Source: DATLOJ01 sp035536315 (GTDB lineage Bacteria > Actinomycetota > CADDZG01 > JAHWKV01). Taken from it: a DNA stretch of 56,193 nt. The stretch is from positions 1-56,193 of the forward strand of contig DATLOJ010000088.1 of the NCBI GenBank assembly GCA_035536315.1, read 5' to 3'. Below, one piece after another: positions 1 to 8,496 of the stretch; the first letter of the stretch is position 1; each line of letters starts with the position of its first letter. Made by a program: the position numbers and the translations under genes. Under the pieces are notes generated by a model. The model was given only the letters and a program-made list of their open reading frames with translations. It ran no database searches and was not told the origin of the DNA.

Positions 1-180
1 CGTGCTTCACATGCCTCGCCGGCGTTGTTCCTGCCGAGGTCCATCGATCTGCTCCGGCGCGGGGTGATTGCATGGCAGGACATCGTCACTTCGCAGGTTC
101 GCTTGGCCGAACTTGGCGAAGCGATTGAGTTCGCGACGAAGGATCGTGAGCAGACGATCAAGGTAGTCGTCCGCCCTTAG
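1..180 (+). CDS. Zinc-type (MDR) alcohol/sugar dehydrogenase, C-terminal fragment
   Basis: The frame is open from the window edge and ends at TAG 178-180. The 59 visible residues run from RASHASPALFLPRS to AFATKDREQ-type residues and end in TIKVVVRP. This resembles the last helix and strand of medium-chain zinc dehydrogenases, which typically close with a short helix over the substrate pocket and a 'KVVL/VxP' strand. The N-terminal zinc domain and most of the Rossmann fold lie outside the window. The next gene, an SMP-30 lactonase, starts 54 bp downstream on the same strand, so the two probably form an oxidise-then-delactonise pair. Substrate cannot be inferred. Confidence 0.75.
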   Translation, partial: RASHASPALFLPRSIDLLRRGVIAWQDIVTSQVRLAELGEAIEFATKDREQTIKVVVRP

Positions 181-234
181 TGAAGCCCCCAGCCGCCGGC
201 GGATCCCGTGACGACGGGCGCAAAGGGAAATGAA

Positions 235-1104
235 ATGACCGATGTCGAGCTGGTTGTCGATTGCAGATGCGAGCTCGGAGAAGGGCCCGTCTGGCACGAG
301 CAGGAGATGGCCCTTTACTGGGTCAACATCAACGGTTTCGAGCAGCACCGGTTCGACCCGGAGAGCGGCGAGCATCAGGTCGAAAATTTCGACCAGCACG
401 TGACCGCGGTCGTCCCGCGTGAAAAAGGTGGGTTCGTAATGTCGATGCGCGACGGGTTCGCGCTCACAGATGGATTCGGCCCTCCGGCCGAGATGGTTGC
501 CCAAGTCGAGAAAGAGACGAACACCCGCTTCAATGACGGAAAGGCCGACCCTGCCGGTCGTTTCATCGCCGGCACGATGGGGTTCGACGCGGCTCTGGGG
601 GCCGGAGCGCTCTACCGATTCGATACCGACTACTCGGTGACCCGGCTGCTCGATGGGGTCTCGATATCTAACGGACTGGCCTGGTCGGCCGATGGCTCGA
701 CGCTTTATTACATAGACACTCTGTCGTTTCAGGTCGAGGCATTCGACTACGACCTGGAAACCGGTGACTTGAGCAACAGGAGGCAGGCGATTGAGTTTGG
801 TCGCGACACCGGTTATCCCGACGGAATGTCGATCGACGAGGAGGGGTTCCTTTGGGTCGCGTTCTGGGGAGGCAGCGCCGTACGACGTTTTTCGACTGAA
901 GGGAAGCTCGACCGGGAGATAAAGCTCCCGGTTCCTAATGTTTCCAGCTGCGCGTTCGGGGGGCCGGATCTATCCGACCTTTACATAACAACCGCCTACG
1001 AGGGCCTGTCTCCCGACCTGCGCGAGGCGCACCCCACTTCGGGGAGCCTCTATCGGGCGAGCCCGGGAGTTAGGGGGGGCCGGGCTTACCGCTTCAAGGG
1101 GTAA
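235..1104 (+). CDS. SMP-30/gluconolactonase-family sugar lactonase
   Basis: A protein of 289 residues counted from ATG 235. AAAGGGA lies just upstream of this start; an in-frame GTG at 208 is less well placed. The fold is a six-bladed beta-propeller that hydrolyses sugar 1,4- or 1,5-lactones using a divalent metal. Family signatures are visible in order: EGPVWHEQEMALYW (metal Glu), RFNDGKADPAGRF (Asn), SNGLAWSADGSTLYYID (Asn/Asp), and YPDGMSIDEEGFLWVA. It is cytoplasmic, with no signal peptide. It follows a zinc dehydrogenase fragment and precedes, convergently, a rhamnosidase. A role in oxidative aldose catabolism is an inference; the sugar is unknown. Confidence 0.88.
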   Translation: MTDVELVVDCRCELGEGPVWHEQEMALYWVNINGFEQHRFDPESGEHQVENFDQHVTAVVPREKGGFVMSMRDGFALTDGFGPPAEMVAQVEKETNTRFNDGKADPAGRFIAGTMGFDAALGAGALYRFDTDYSVTRLLDGVSISNGLAWSADGSTLYYIDTLSFQVEAFDYDLETGDLSNRRQAIEFGRDTGYPDGMSIDEEGFLWVAFWGGSAVRRFSTEGKLDREIKLPVPNVSSCAFGGPDLSDLYITTAYEGLSPDLREAHPTSGSLYRASPGVRGGRAYRFKG

Positions 1105-1117
1105 CGCGCCGCAGAGC

Positions 1118-1190
1118 GCGTCCTCCGCTCGACCTTGTCGAGCTAAGGACGCACGGGGGAACCTCTCCTGGACCAGGTCCAGCGGAGGTT
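1118..1190. repeat. Bipartite palindromic interspersed element, copy A
   Basis: Two 15-bp palindromes lie at 1128-1142 (CTCGAC-CTT-GTCGAG) and 1168-1182 (CTGGAC-CAG-GTCCAG), starts exactly 40 bp apart. Each sits in a longer hairpin here: GCGTCCT/AGGACGC encloses the first and AACCTC/GAGGTT the second. It fills the gap between the convergent stops of the lactonase and the GH78 gene. The same two-part arrangement recurs at 36401, 37443 and 46640. It may act as a bidirectional terminator, but the fixed spacing argues for a defined repeat family (see findings). Confidence 0.85.
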
Positions 1191-1194
1191 CCGG

Positions 1195-3636
1195 TCAGGC
1201 TTCTTTGACCCCTGGTGTTCCGGGCCTGAGCGGCGTTCTCGTGTTGCCGGTGACCAGTTCGGCCTCGATGCCCTTTGGGATCGTGAAGCTCATCTCCTTC
1301 CCGAGCTTCACCTGGATCAGACCGCGGGGAGTGGGAACGGCCCCCTCGACTTTCTGCAGGTCCCCCTTGTGCGGCTCGATCACAACCTTCTCGAATCCGG
1401 GGGAGGCGGGCCTTACTCCGAGGATGTGAGTCGAAAGGTCGAAGGTCGGGGTTGCCGACCACGCGTGGCATCTACTCCCGAGGCCCGGAGGCGCGTCCCA
1501 GTACTCCTCGAAGCATCCGTTTCCATTTGCGAGAAGCGACTCCCATCTTCTAATTGAGTCCATCAGGAAATCGAAGCGCCCGATCTGCACCATCGCCTGA
1601 TGCACGAAGTGACAGAAGAACGGCTGAGCCATCACCACATCGTTTTCTTCGTTGAAGTTCTCCGGCTCCCGCCACTGCTGCAACAACCTCTCCGAGCGGT
1701 TCCCTGGGTCGCCCGGCGTTCTCGTCTTGACGGCCCGCTTCGGGTTGAAGACGTACGCGCCGATGTGGCCGAGGCGCTGGGCGTCTCCCATTCCCGCAAG
1801 GATCGCCAGTGCGTTGGTCTGCTGACTAACGCGCCTTGCGGCCCCCCCTCCGGGATCGGCCGCATCGACATAAACCTCACGCTCACCGTCCCAGTACTTG
1901 TCGAATGACTCTCGGGTGTGAGCGGCTCTCGATCTTGCGCGGTCCGCCATTCCGGAGTTGCCGGTTGCGTCGGCGAGCGTTGCGAAGTCGTCGAGAGCAA
2001 GGGCGTACAGCGCGTCGGCCGCGGCGATGTTGCCTCTTCGTTCGGTCTGAGCCCAGTCGATGAACACCCAGTTCTGCAGGGTGTCGAGCAGGCCCTCACT
2101 TCCGCGTTGACGCTCGAACCATTCGAGTGCGCGGGCAGCGGTGATGATGAGCTTTTGAACGAGCTCCTCGTCACCCAGATAGTCCCAAGCTCGCGCTAGC
2201 GTGCGAATCCAGTGAAGCGAGTAGTCGGGGATGTTGAGCCAGGTGTGCGCGAGGTCCGCAACCGCAACCATCGGCATGAGGCCGTCTGGTCGAGCCCCCT
2301 GGCTGTGTAGCTCGAGGTTCCACTTCGCAAGGTCGTAGTTGGGGTTACAGACGAAAGAGATCAGCGTGTGGACGTAAGCGTCGCCGAGCCAGGCCCGCTG
2401 CTCTCTCCCGGGGCAGTCGAGGTAAGCATCGGTCGAGCAAAGGTCGAGTGTTCGTGCGCCTGCGGTCCAGATGTCGTTGAGCAGCTCGTCCTCGCATTTG
2501 AAGAACGCGCCCGGGGGCCGTGGGAACGTTCGCTCTCTTCCAGAGACTTCAATTCTCCAGGCCTCGCCGGTTCTGACAGATGCGGACAGGTATCTGAAGC
2601 CAACTGCGTCGAAGGCTTCATGCCTTTCTCCGTCTCCGCCCGCGGTGTAGCGCAAGGTCCATCGCCGTGGGGCGATAACCGGCCGGCCCGAAGAGTCAAT
2701 ATCTTCTCCACACGCAAGGTCGATGACGGTGCCGGCCCCTGCGTCGATGTCGAGGATCGGATGAGCAAAGACGATCTCGCCGAAGTCGTAAGTAACCGTC
2801 TCACCTTGCGCCGCGTCGACGGGGTGGATGGGTTCTTCCACTTTTGATCCGGCGGGACTTTCCGATTCGAACACGACCAGTGGCGGGCGTCCTCCTGTCT
2901 TGTCCGCGCCCGAGCGGCCGGCAATCGATTTAGGAACCACGATTCGCTCGTGAAGCTGCGGCAGCGGTGATTGCCCGAGCAGGCCGAAGGGCTCGGTCGG
3001 AGGCTCGGCGTGCGGAACACCGACCATTCCACTCGGATCGAGCACCTCTGCCGGTTGCCAGACTGAATCGTCGAATTCCTGGTCGAGCCACTTCTTAGGG
3101 ACACGCGCGCCGTCGATGATCTCCGCCGATGGCGGTCCGCCCCATTCACGCTTTCCAGGAAGGTGGGGAGCTGCGCTCACCCGCCAGGACGAGTCGGTGA
3201 TCCACAGGTCGGTACCTTCGCCGGTCTCCAACTCGGCCTCGAGCACGAAGCTGCCGAACCCGAGCTGCATCACCGGCTGAGCAGGAACCCAGTAAAGGGT
3301 TGCGCCGCCGTAGTAGCGGCAGACCGCCGCGATGGCGTTCTGTCCGGGAACCAGCAGTGGACCGATGTCGAATTCGTCGTAAGTGAGATGCGAAGGTTCG
3401 CTGCGCACAGGCCCCCTGCCAAGAAGGGTCCCGTTCACCCACAGGATGTAACGGCTGTCGGCAGTGACTCTGCATCGAGCCGCTCTGGGCTGTTCGACAA
3501 GGTCGTACGTTCTTCGGAGGTACCCGATCGCATCGTTGGGCCGCTGGACTGAAGGGTCGGAGAACAACGATGTGCCCGCGTTCTGCTTGTACCACCAGAT
3601 CCATCGCGCTCGCCAGCGGCGCGGCCAGTCGTTCAT
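1195..3636 (-). CDS. GH78-type alpha-L-rhamnosidase (non-canonical subgroup)
   Basis: A protein of 813 residues, starting at ATG 3636 behind a GGAG Shine-Dalgarno. N-terminal beta-sandwich domains (about 1-370) carry the family's W-N-G and SRYILWVNGTLLGRGP carbohydrate-domain signatures. An (alpha/alpha)6 barrel follows. The active-site segment DCPGREQRAWLGD lies at about 407-419; E412 is the expected general acid and FEEYWD near 690 the C-terminal acid. Known GH78 enzymes remove terminal alpha-L-rhamnose from pectic or glycosidic substrates. The motif is of the DCPxxEQxxxxGD class rather than the DCPQRDERLGW class found in the neighbour. No signal peptide is present, so it acts in the cytoplasm. 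It is divergent from the second GH78 gene, with 133 bp shared between them. Confidence 0.88.
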   Translation of the reverse strand: MNDWPRRWRARWIWWYKQNAGTSLFSDPSVQRPNDAIGYLRRTYDLVEQPRAARCRVTADSRYILWVNGTLLGRGPVRSEPSHLTYDEFDIGPLLVPGQNAIAAVCRYYGGATLYWVPAQPVMQLGFGSFVLEAELETGEGTDLWITDSSWRVSAAPHLPGKREWGGPPSAEIIDGARVPKKWLDQEFDDSVWQPAEVLDPSGMVGVPHAEPPTEPFGLLGQSPLPQLHERIVVPKSIAGRSGADKTGGRPPLVVFESESPAGSKVEEPIHPVDAAQGETVTYDFGEIVFAHPILDIDAGAGTVIDLACGEDIDSSGRPVIAPRRWTLRYTAGGDGERHEAFDAVGFRYLSASVRTGEAWRIEVSGRERTFPRPPGAFFKCEDELLNDIWTAGARTLDLCSTDAYLDCPGREQRAWLGDAYVHTLISFVCNPNYDLAKWNLELHSQGARPDGLMPMVAVADLAHTWLNIPDYSLHWIRTLARAWDYLGDEELVQKLIITAARALEWFERQRGSEGLLDTLQNWVFIDWAQTERRGNIAAADALYALALDDFATLADATGNSGMADRARSRAAHTRESFDKYWDGEREVYVDAADPGGGAARRVSQQTNALAILAGMGDAQRLGHIGAYVFNPKRAVKTRTPGDPGNRSERLLQQWREPENFNEENDVVMAQPFFCHFVHQAMVQIGRFDFLMDSIRRWESLLANGNGCFEEYWDAPPGLGSRCHAWSATPTFDLSTHILGVRPASPGFEKVVIEPHKGDLQKVEGAVPTPRGLIQVKLGKEMSFTIPKGIEAELVTGNTRTPLRPGTPGVKEA

Positions 3637-3769
3637 TGAAAGACTCCTCGATGCGGCAGGGCCGTATGCTACCCGTCACCTTGGAACCGGAAGTTTGCGT
3701 CACTCATCTGCGTCCGACTGACCTCAAAGTAAGGCGGGGCGACGGGCCGGGCGGACCGCGGGGGTAGGA
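3637..3769. promoter_or_regulatory. Divergent control region between two rhamnosidase genes
   Basis: This 133-bp gap separates the start codons of two divergent GH78 genes, so it must contain both promoters. TATGCT at about 3664 is a possible minus-10 for the plus strand, and its complement TAGCAT serves equally for the other strand. I could not identify a clear inverted-repeat operator. The plus-strand gene has GGGGGTAGGA before its ATG. Confidence 0.4.
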
Positions 3770-6427
3770 ATGAAGCCGGCGAACCTTCGATGCGAGTTCA
3801 TGACGAACCCAATCGGGATCGACGTGACGACCCCCCGTCTGTCCTGGACGGTCGACTCGGACGTTCGCGGGGATTTTCAGGTTGCCTACCGGATCCTTGC
3901 GACCTCTGACGGTGGAGAGGTGCTCTGGGATTCGGAGAAGGTCGAGTCATCCCAGACAACTCATGTCGAGTATGGCGGGCCGTCTCTTGCCCCGAGGGCG
4001 CGCGTGTACTGGCGAGTGGCCTGCTGGGACGCAAAGGGAGTCGCTTCCGACCTTGACGAATGCTCGCCTGCTTTCTTCGAGACGGGGCTGCTCGACGAGT
4101 CCCTTTGGAACGCAGAATGGATCGGCCTTCGCAACGCCGGATCGAACGATATGTTCAGACCGAGCCCTCATCTGCGAAGGGTTTTCGGGATCGCCGATCC
4201 GGTCGCGAGCGCACGTCTTTACATAACGGCCCTCGGTCTTTACCGGGTGTGGATCAACGGACAGCTGGTTGGTGACGACCTCTTCACGCCGGGATGGACC
4301 GACTACGACGTTCGTGTTCCCTACCAGACCTACGACGTGACGGGCCATCTGGTGCAGGGCGAGAACTGCATTGGCGCGGTGCTCGGTGACGGCTGGTACA
4401 GCGGATTTGTCGGGGGCCAGCGCATGCGTAACCGATGGGGCGAGTTGCCCGAGCTTCGAGCGCAGTTGGAGATAACTCTCGAGGGTGGTGAGAACATGTT
4501 CATCTCAACGGACGATTCGTGGCAGGGAGCCTTCGGACCGATTGTGGTGTCCGACTTGCTGATGGGGGAGGACTACGACGCCCGCAGGCAGCTGGGCGAG
4601 TGGACGACCGCAAATTATGACGACTCAGCATGGTCTATGGCTCGCGTGCTTTCTGGAACCAATGCGACCCTGGTGGGCAAAAGGAACGAGCCGGTACGAA
4701 AGGCAATCGAGCGAGTCGCGGTCGAAATGACGGAGCCGGTTCCAGGCACATACGTATTCGATCTGGGGCAGAACATGGTCGGATGGGCCCGCCTTTCAGT
4801 AACCGGAGAAGAGGGCGACCAAATCCGGCTGCGGCACGCCGAGATGCTGAATCCGGACGGAACGATCTACACAGAAAACCTTCGAGAGGCGGCTTGCGTC
4901 GACCGATACACCTTGAAGGGTGGCGGGCCGGAGACCTACGAACCGTCGTTCACCTTTCACGGGTTCCGCTACGTGGAGGTAACGGGGCTCCGGGGGAAGC
5001 CGGCTCTCGAGTGCATCACTGGAATCGTCGTCCATTCCGACTGCGAGATGACCGGCTCGTTCGAGTGCTCCCACGAGCTGATCAATCAGCTGCAGAGAAA
5101 TATTCAATGGGGCCAGCGTGGCAACTTTCTAGAAGTTCCGACCGACTGCCCTCAGCGTGACGAGCGCCTTGGTTGGATGGGCGACGCACAGATCTTCGCA
5201 AGAACTGCAGCCTTCAACATGGACGCCGCCGCCTTCCTCACAAAATGGATGATCGACGTGCGGGATGCGCAAAGTCCCGAGGGCGCGTTCCCAAACGTCG
5301 CGCCGAAGATCAAAGCACTCGGTGGACACGCAGGCTGGGAGGATGCGCTGGGGCTGGGAGCCCCGGGCTGGGGCGATGCCGGCGTCATCGTGCCCTGGCA
5401 GATGTACCTGTGTTACGGAGACACGCGGCAGCTCGAGGAGGGCTTCGACTCGATGCTGCGGTGGGTGAACTTCGTCGAGCAGTGCAGCCCCGGACTGTTG
5501 TGGACGGATGTCAAAGGGTGGAACTTCGGCGACTGGCTCTCGATAAACGCCGACTCGCCGGGCGAAGTTCTGGCGACCCAGTACTTCGCCTATACGACGG
5601 CCCTTGTCGCGCGAATCGCGCGGCTGCTAGGGCGCGACGAGGCTGAGGAGCTCGAGGATCTTGGGGGCCGGATCAGAGAGGCGTTCAACAAGGCTTACGT
5701 CTCCGCAGACGGCAAGATCAAGGGCGAGACACAGACAATCTATGTTCTGGCTCTCCAGTTCGACCTTCTGCCGGACGAGCTTCGGATCCTCGCTTTTGAG
5801 CATTTGATCAGGGACATCGAAAGCAAGGAATGGCACCTTTCGACGGGCTTTCTTGGCGTGACTCACTTGCTGCCCGTTCTGTCGCGCTTCGGCAGATTCG
5901 ACGTTGCATATCGCTTGCTCACGAACGAGACGTATCCATCGTGGCTTTACCCCATTCGACACGGCGCGACCACGATCTGGGAACGATGGGACGGATGGAC
6001 CGAGGAGAAGGGCTTCCAGAGTCCGGGCATGAACTCGTTCAACCATTACGCGTATGGCTCGGTTGGGGAGTGGATGTACGCGAACGTCGGCGGAATCGAC
6101 ATCTACGATGAAAGGCCCGGGTACGAGCAAATCCTTATCAAACCGGTCCCCGGAGGCGGCATCACGTCCGCGAAAGCGACCTACGACTCGATAAAAGGAA
6201 AGATCGAGTGCGACTGGTCGCTGAACGACACAGGAATCGTGATGAAAGTTTCCATCCCCGCGAACACGAAGGCGACGGTCATGATTCCTTCGACGGGACC
6301 GGTGACCGAGTCCGGTAAAGACCTATCTGAAGCCGACGGAGTTCATTCGGTAGTCCAGGGCGAAAACGTGACGGCCATCGAGATAGGCGGGGGCCGCTAC
6401 GAATTCGCTTCGACATCCACGGACTGA
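3770..6427 (+). CDS. rhaM: GH78 alpha-L-rhamnosidase (canonical)
   Basis: A protein of 885 residues of the standard bacterial four-domain type. The N-terminal domain begins PANLRCEFMTNPIGID and TPRLSW, the usual first 30 residues of the family. A rhamnosidase N domain spans about 140-310. The catalytic (alpha/alpha)6 barrel carries DCPQRDERLGWMGDA at 459-473 (general acid E465) and IWERWDGW plus NSFNHYAYG near 735-765. A beta-sandwich C domain begins near 770. It hydrolyses terminal alpha-1,2/1,4/1,6-L-rhamnosides. No secretion signal is visible, so the substrate is probably an imported oligosaccharide. It is divergent from the other GH78 gene and ends at a hairpin facing the lactonase gene. 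The gene symbol is by analogy only. Confidence 0.95.
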   Translation: MKPANLRCEFMTNPIGIDVTTPRLSWTVDSDVRGDFQVAYRILATSDGGEVLWDSEKVESSQTTHVEYGGPSLAPRARVYWRVACWDAKGVASDLDECSPAFFETGLLDESLWNAEWIGLRNAGSNDMFRPSPHLRRVFGIADPVASARLYITALGLYRVWINGQLVGDDLFTPGWTDYDVRVPYQTYDVTGHLVQGENCIGAVLGDGWYSGFVGGQRMRNRWGELPELRAQLEITLEGGENMFISTDDSWQGAFGPIVVSDLLMGEDYDARRQLGEWTTANYDDSAWSMARVLSGTNATLVGKRNEPVRKAIERVAVEMTEPVPGTYVFDLGQNMVGWARLSVTGEEGDQIRLRHAEMLNPDGTIYTENLREAACVDRYTLKGGGPETYEPSFTFHGFRYVEVTGLRGKPALECITGIVVHSDCEMTGSFECSHELINQLQRNIQWGQRGNFLEVPTDCPQRDERLGWMGDAQIFARTAAFNMDAAAFLTKWMIDVRDAQSPEGAFPNVAPKIKALGGHAGWEDALGLGAPGWGDAGVIVPWQMYLCYGDTRQLEEGFDSMLRWVNFVEQCSPGLLWTDVKGWNFGDWLSINADSPGEVLATQYFAYTTALVARIARLLGRDEAEELEDLGGRIREAFNKAYVSADGKIKGETQTIYVLALQFDLLPDELRILAFEHLIRDIESKEWHLSTGFLGVTHLLPVLSRFGRFDVAYRLLTNETYPSWLYPIRHGATTIWERWDGWTEEKGFQSPGMNSFNHYAYGSVGEWMYANVGGIDIYDERPGYEQILIKPVPGGGITSAKATYDSIKGKIECDWSLNDTGIVMKVSIPANTKATVMIPSTGPVTESGKDLSEADGVHSVVQGENVTAIEIGGGRYEFASTSTD

Positions 6428-6457
6428 CGCGAAGCTGTAACTGCTACAGGTTCGCGT
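6427..6457. terminator. Bidirectional hairpin terminator between convergent genes
   Basis: ACGCGAA-G-CTGTA pairs with TACAG-G-TTCGCGT around the loop ACTGC, with one G/G mismatch. It begins at the stop of the GH78 gene and lies 13 bp from the stop of the convergent lactonase. There is no long T tract, as is common in high-GC actinobacterial terminators. Confidence 0.65.
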
Positions 6458-6469
6458 CGCGGGACCGCA

Positions 6470-7339
6470 TCAGATTTGACCGGCGTGCATCTTCATTCCT
6501 ACTGCGTCCGTTTCTATTTTCCAAAGCCGGCCGTCGAAGAAGACCTTCGTGTGGTCGATTCCGACGCAGTCGGTGGCCCACAAAGTTGATCCGTCGAATG
6601 CGCAGTTCGTGCAGACGGCCTCGTCGTCCAACTCTATGAGTCCGAGGTACTCGCCTTCGGGCGAAATGACGTCGATGCCGTGGGAGAAGACGCTCGCGAT
6701 GAAGATCCGTCCATCCTCTGCGACTGCGAACCCGTCCGGGATGTGGTTCTCCGGGAGCGTGTAGATGAGCTCCGGCCCCCGCTCTCCCAGCTTCATGACG
6801 TTGCGGGTGTAGGACTCCACCCAGATCAGGGTTCCGTCGGGGAGGAAGCCCAGGCCGTTGTCGTAAACCGGGCCGGGGCTCACGAAGACCTCGCCCTCGC
6901 CGCCCTCACCGGCCGCAAGGATGTAACCGTCCTTCTTGTTGTCCGGGTCGAACCCGTGAGCGGGGTCGGTGAAATAAAGCCGCCCGTCGGGACCGAAGCA
7001 GATGTCGTTGGGGGCCATGATCGTCCGGCCCGCCACCTCGAAGAGAAGGTCCTCGACGTCACCGGCTAGCGAGACGCGCTGGATGCAGGGAGTAATCATC
7101 TCGTCCGCTCGCCATGCGGCCTGTACTCCGCCGTTCTGCGCGACGTAGAGGTTGCCGTCGGATCCCAATGTCGCTCCGTTCGGTGCGCCACCGGTTTTGG
7201 CGAGGTCCTGGAGACCGGTTCCGTCGAAGACCCGAAGCCCCTGTCCATACTCCTCGCAAAAAGCGACACGCCCGTCCGGAAGAACAACCGGACCCTCGGG
7301 AAACCCGAGACCCGTGACAACGACTTCTGCTTTGGACAT
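6470..7339 (-). CDS. SMP-30/gluconolactonase-family sugar lactonase
   Basis: A protein of 289 residues starting at ATG 7339, preceded on the minus strand by GGAGG eight bases upstream. Repeated propeller signatures are present: FPEGPVVLPDGRVAFCE (metal Glu), GGAPNGATLGSDGNLYVAQ, MAPNDICFGPDGRLYF, YDNGLGFLPDGTLIWVE (Asn/Asp) and IPDGFAVAEDGRIFIA. It is only distantly similar to the lactonase at 235-1104, so it is not a recent duplicate. The gene is divergent from a zinc dehydrogenase whose start is about 50 bp away. Joint oxidation of a sugar and hydrolysis of its lactone is plausible but unproven. Confidence 0.88.
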   Translation of the reverse strand: MSKAEVVVTGLGFPEGPVVLPDGRVAFCEEYGQGLRVFDGTGLQDLAKTGGAPNGATLGSDGNLYVAQNGGVQAAWRADEMITPCIQRVSLAGDVEDLLFEVAGRTIMAPNDICFGPDGRLYFTDPAHGFDPDNKKDGYILAAGEGGEGEVFVSPGPVYDNGLGFLPDGTLIWVESYTRNVMKLGERGPELIYTLPENHIPDGFAVAEDGRIFIASVFSHGIDVISPEGEYLGLIELDDEAVCTNCAFDGSTLWATDCVGIDHTKVFFDGRLWKIETDAVGMKMHAGQI

Positions 7340-7375
7340 TAAGAACCTCCGGGAAGCGTTCGTGAAAGTGGGCGG

Positions 7376-7381
7376 TAGTAT
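7376..7381 (+). promoter_or_regulatory. Candidate minus-10 box (TAGTAT) for a leaderless mRNA
   Basis: TAGTAT ends 10 bp before the ATG of the zinc dehydrogenase, and no Shine-Dalgarno sequence lies between. In actinobacteria a TANNNT box this close to ATG often marks a leaderless transcript. The box was found by eye only. Confidence 0.3.
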
Positions 7382-7391
7382 CCACGATTCG

Positions 7392-8462
7392 ATGAAAGCC
7401 GCCCGCTACTACGGCCGCAAAGACGTGCGGCTCGAGGATGTCCCCGAGCCGAGAGATCCCCTCGCCGGCGAGATAACCGTCGACGTGTCCTGGTGCGGTA
7501 TCTGCGGGACGGACCTCGAGGAATACCTCTTCGGCCCGATGATCATTCCAACCGGCACGCCGCATCCGCTGACCGGTCAGATGGCTCCTTTGATCATGGG
7601 ACATGAAGTTGCAGGCAGGGTGTCGAAAATCGGTAAGGACGTCACGCATCTGAAGGAAGGTGACCTGGTCGCACTCGACGGGCTGATCTCATGCGGCAAG
7701 TGCTACTGGTGCCAGCGCCATCAGGTGAACCTTTGCGTGAACATGGCGTCCATCGGCCTAATGGGCGACGGGGGACTCGCCGAGCGGCTCACCGTCGAGG
7801 CAAAGACATCCATTCCCGTCCCGGCAAATGTTCCGGACGATCTCGCGCCGCTTGCCGAGCCACTCTCGGTTGCGATCAGGACTCTGCGAAGAGGCAGACT
7901 GATGATGGGCGAGCGTGTTGCGATCCTGGGGGCCGGAACGATCGGTCTTGCCCTCATGCAGGTCGCGCGGGCCGGAGGCGCATCGGCCGTTTACATGGTT
8001 GATCCGACACCTTTCCGAAGGGAGCTCGCACAGCGGCTCGGGGCAACCGGCACATTCGAACCTAGCGAGGAGCTCGTCGATGAGTTGAAGGACGAAAGGG
8101 GAGTTGGGCCCGACATCGTCGTAGATGCGACTGGTATTCCCTCCGGCCCCGCCGAAGCGGTAAGGCTTACACGAAGGGGGGGCCGGGCCGTTGTCGTCGG
8201 CTTGCCGACAGAAGCATCGTCGATCGACGTTCTGGACATGGTTCTTCGTGAGATCGATCTCATCGGTTCGCTCTCGCACATCTACGACGAGGACTTCAGG
8301 CAGGCGGTCGATCTGATCGCAGACGGGCGGGTCGATGCGGCTTCACTGATCACGCATCGCATCGCGCTGGACGATGTGGTCGAGCAGGGCTTTGGTGCAC
8401 TGACCGGCCCACAGCGCGAGAAGACCCTCAAGGTGCTCGTCAGCCCGGCTCTCTCCGCTTAG
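7392..8462 (+). CDS. Zinc-dependent medium-chain dehydrogenase (butanediol/sorbitol-dehydrogenase-like)
   Basis: A protein of 356 residues from ATG 7392. The open frame extends upstream to 7152, but that part overlaps the divergent lactonase gene antisense and does not look like protein. The catalytic zinc ligands are in CGICGTDLEEY and the GHEVAG segment. The four structural zinc cysteines are in CGKCYWCQRHQVNLC. The NAD-binding glycines are in AILGAGTIGLALMQVA. The family oxidises polyols, secondary alcohols or sugars with NAD(P). It sits between a lactonase (divergent) and a GH35 beta-galactosidase 34 bp downstream, so it is likely co-transcribed with sugar release. The exact substrate cannot be read from sequence. 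Confidence 0.9.
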   Translation: MKAARYYGRKDVRLEDVPEPRDPLAGEITVDVSWCGICGTDLEEYLFGPMIIPTGTPHPLTGQMAPLIMGHEVAGRVSKIGKDVTHLKEGDLVALDGLISCGKCYWCQRHQVNLCVNMASIGLMGDGGLAERLTVEAKTSIPVPANVPDDLAPLAEPLSVAIRTLRRGRLMMGERVAILGAGTIGLALMQVARAGGASAVYMVDPTPFRRELAQRLGATGTFEPSEELVDELKDERGVGPDIVVDATGIPSGPAEAVRLTRRGGRAVVVGLPTEASSIDVLDMVLREIDLIGSLSHIYDEDFRQAVDLIADGRVDAASLITHRIALDDVVEQGFGALTGPQREKTLKVLVSPALSA

Positions 8463-8496
8463 ACAAATCACTCACTCTTCGCAAAGCCCCGTTCAA

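Noticed and set aside
1118..1190. Palindrome pair as an ordinary bidirectional terminator only
   Set aside because: Copy C lies between tandem genes and inner palindromes, not outer stems, are what is conserved; the exact 40-bp spacing is not needed for termination.
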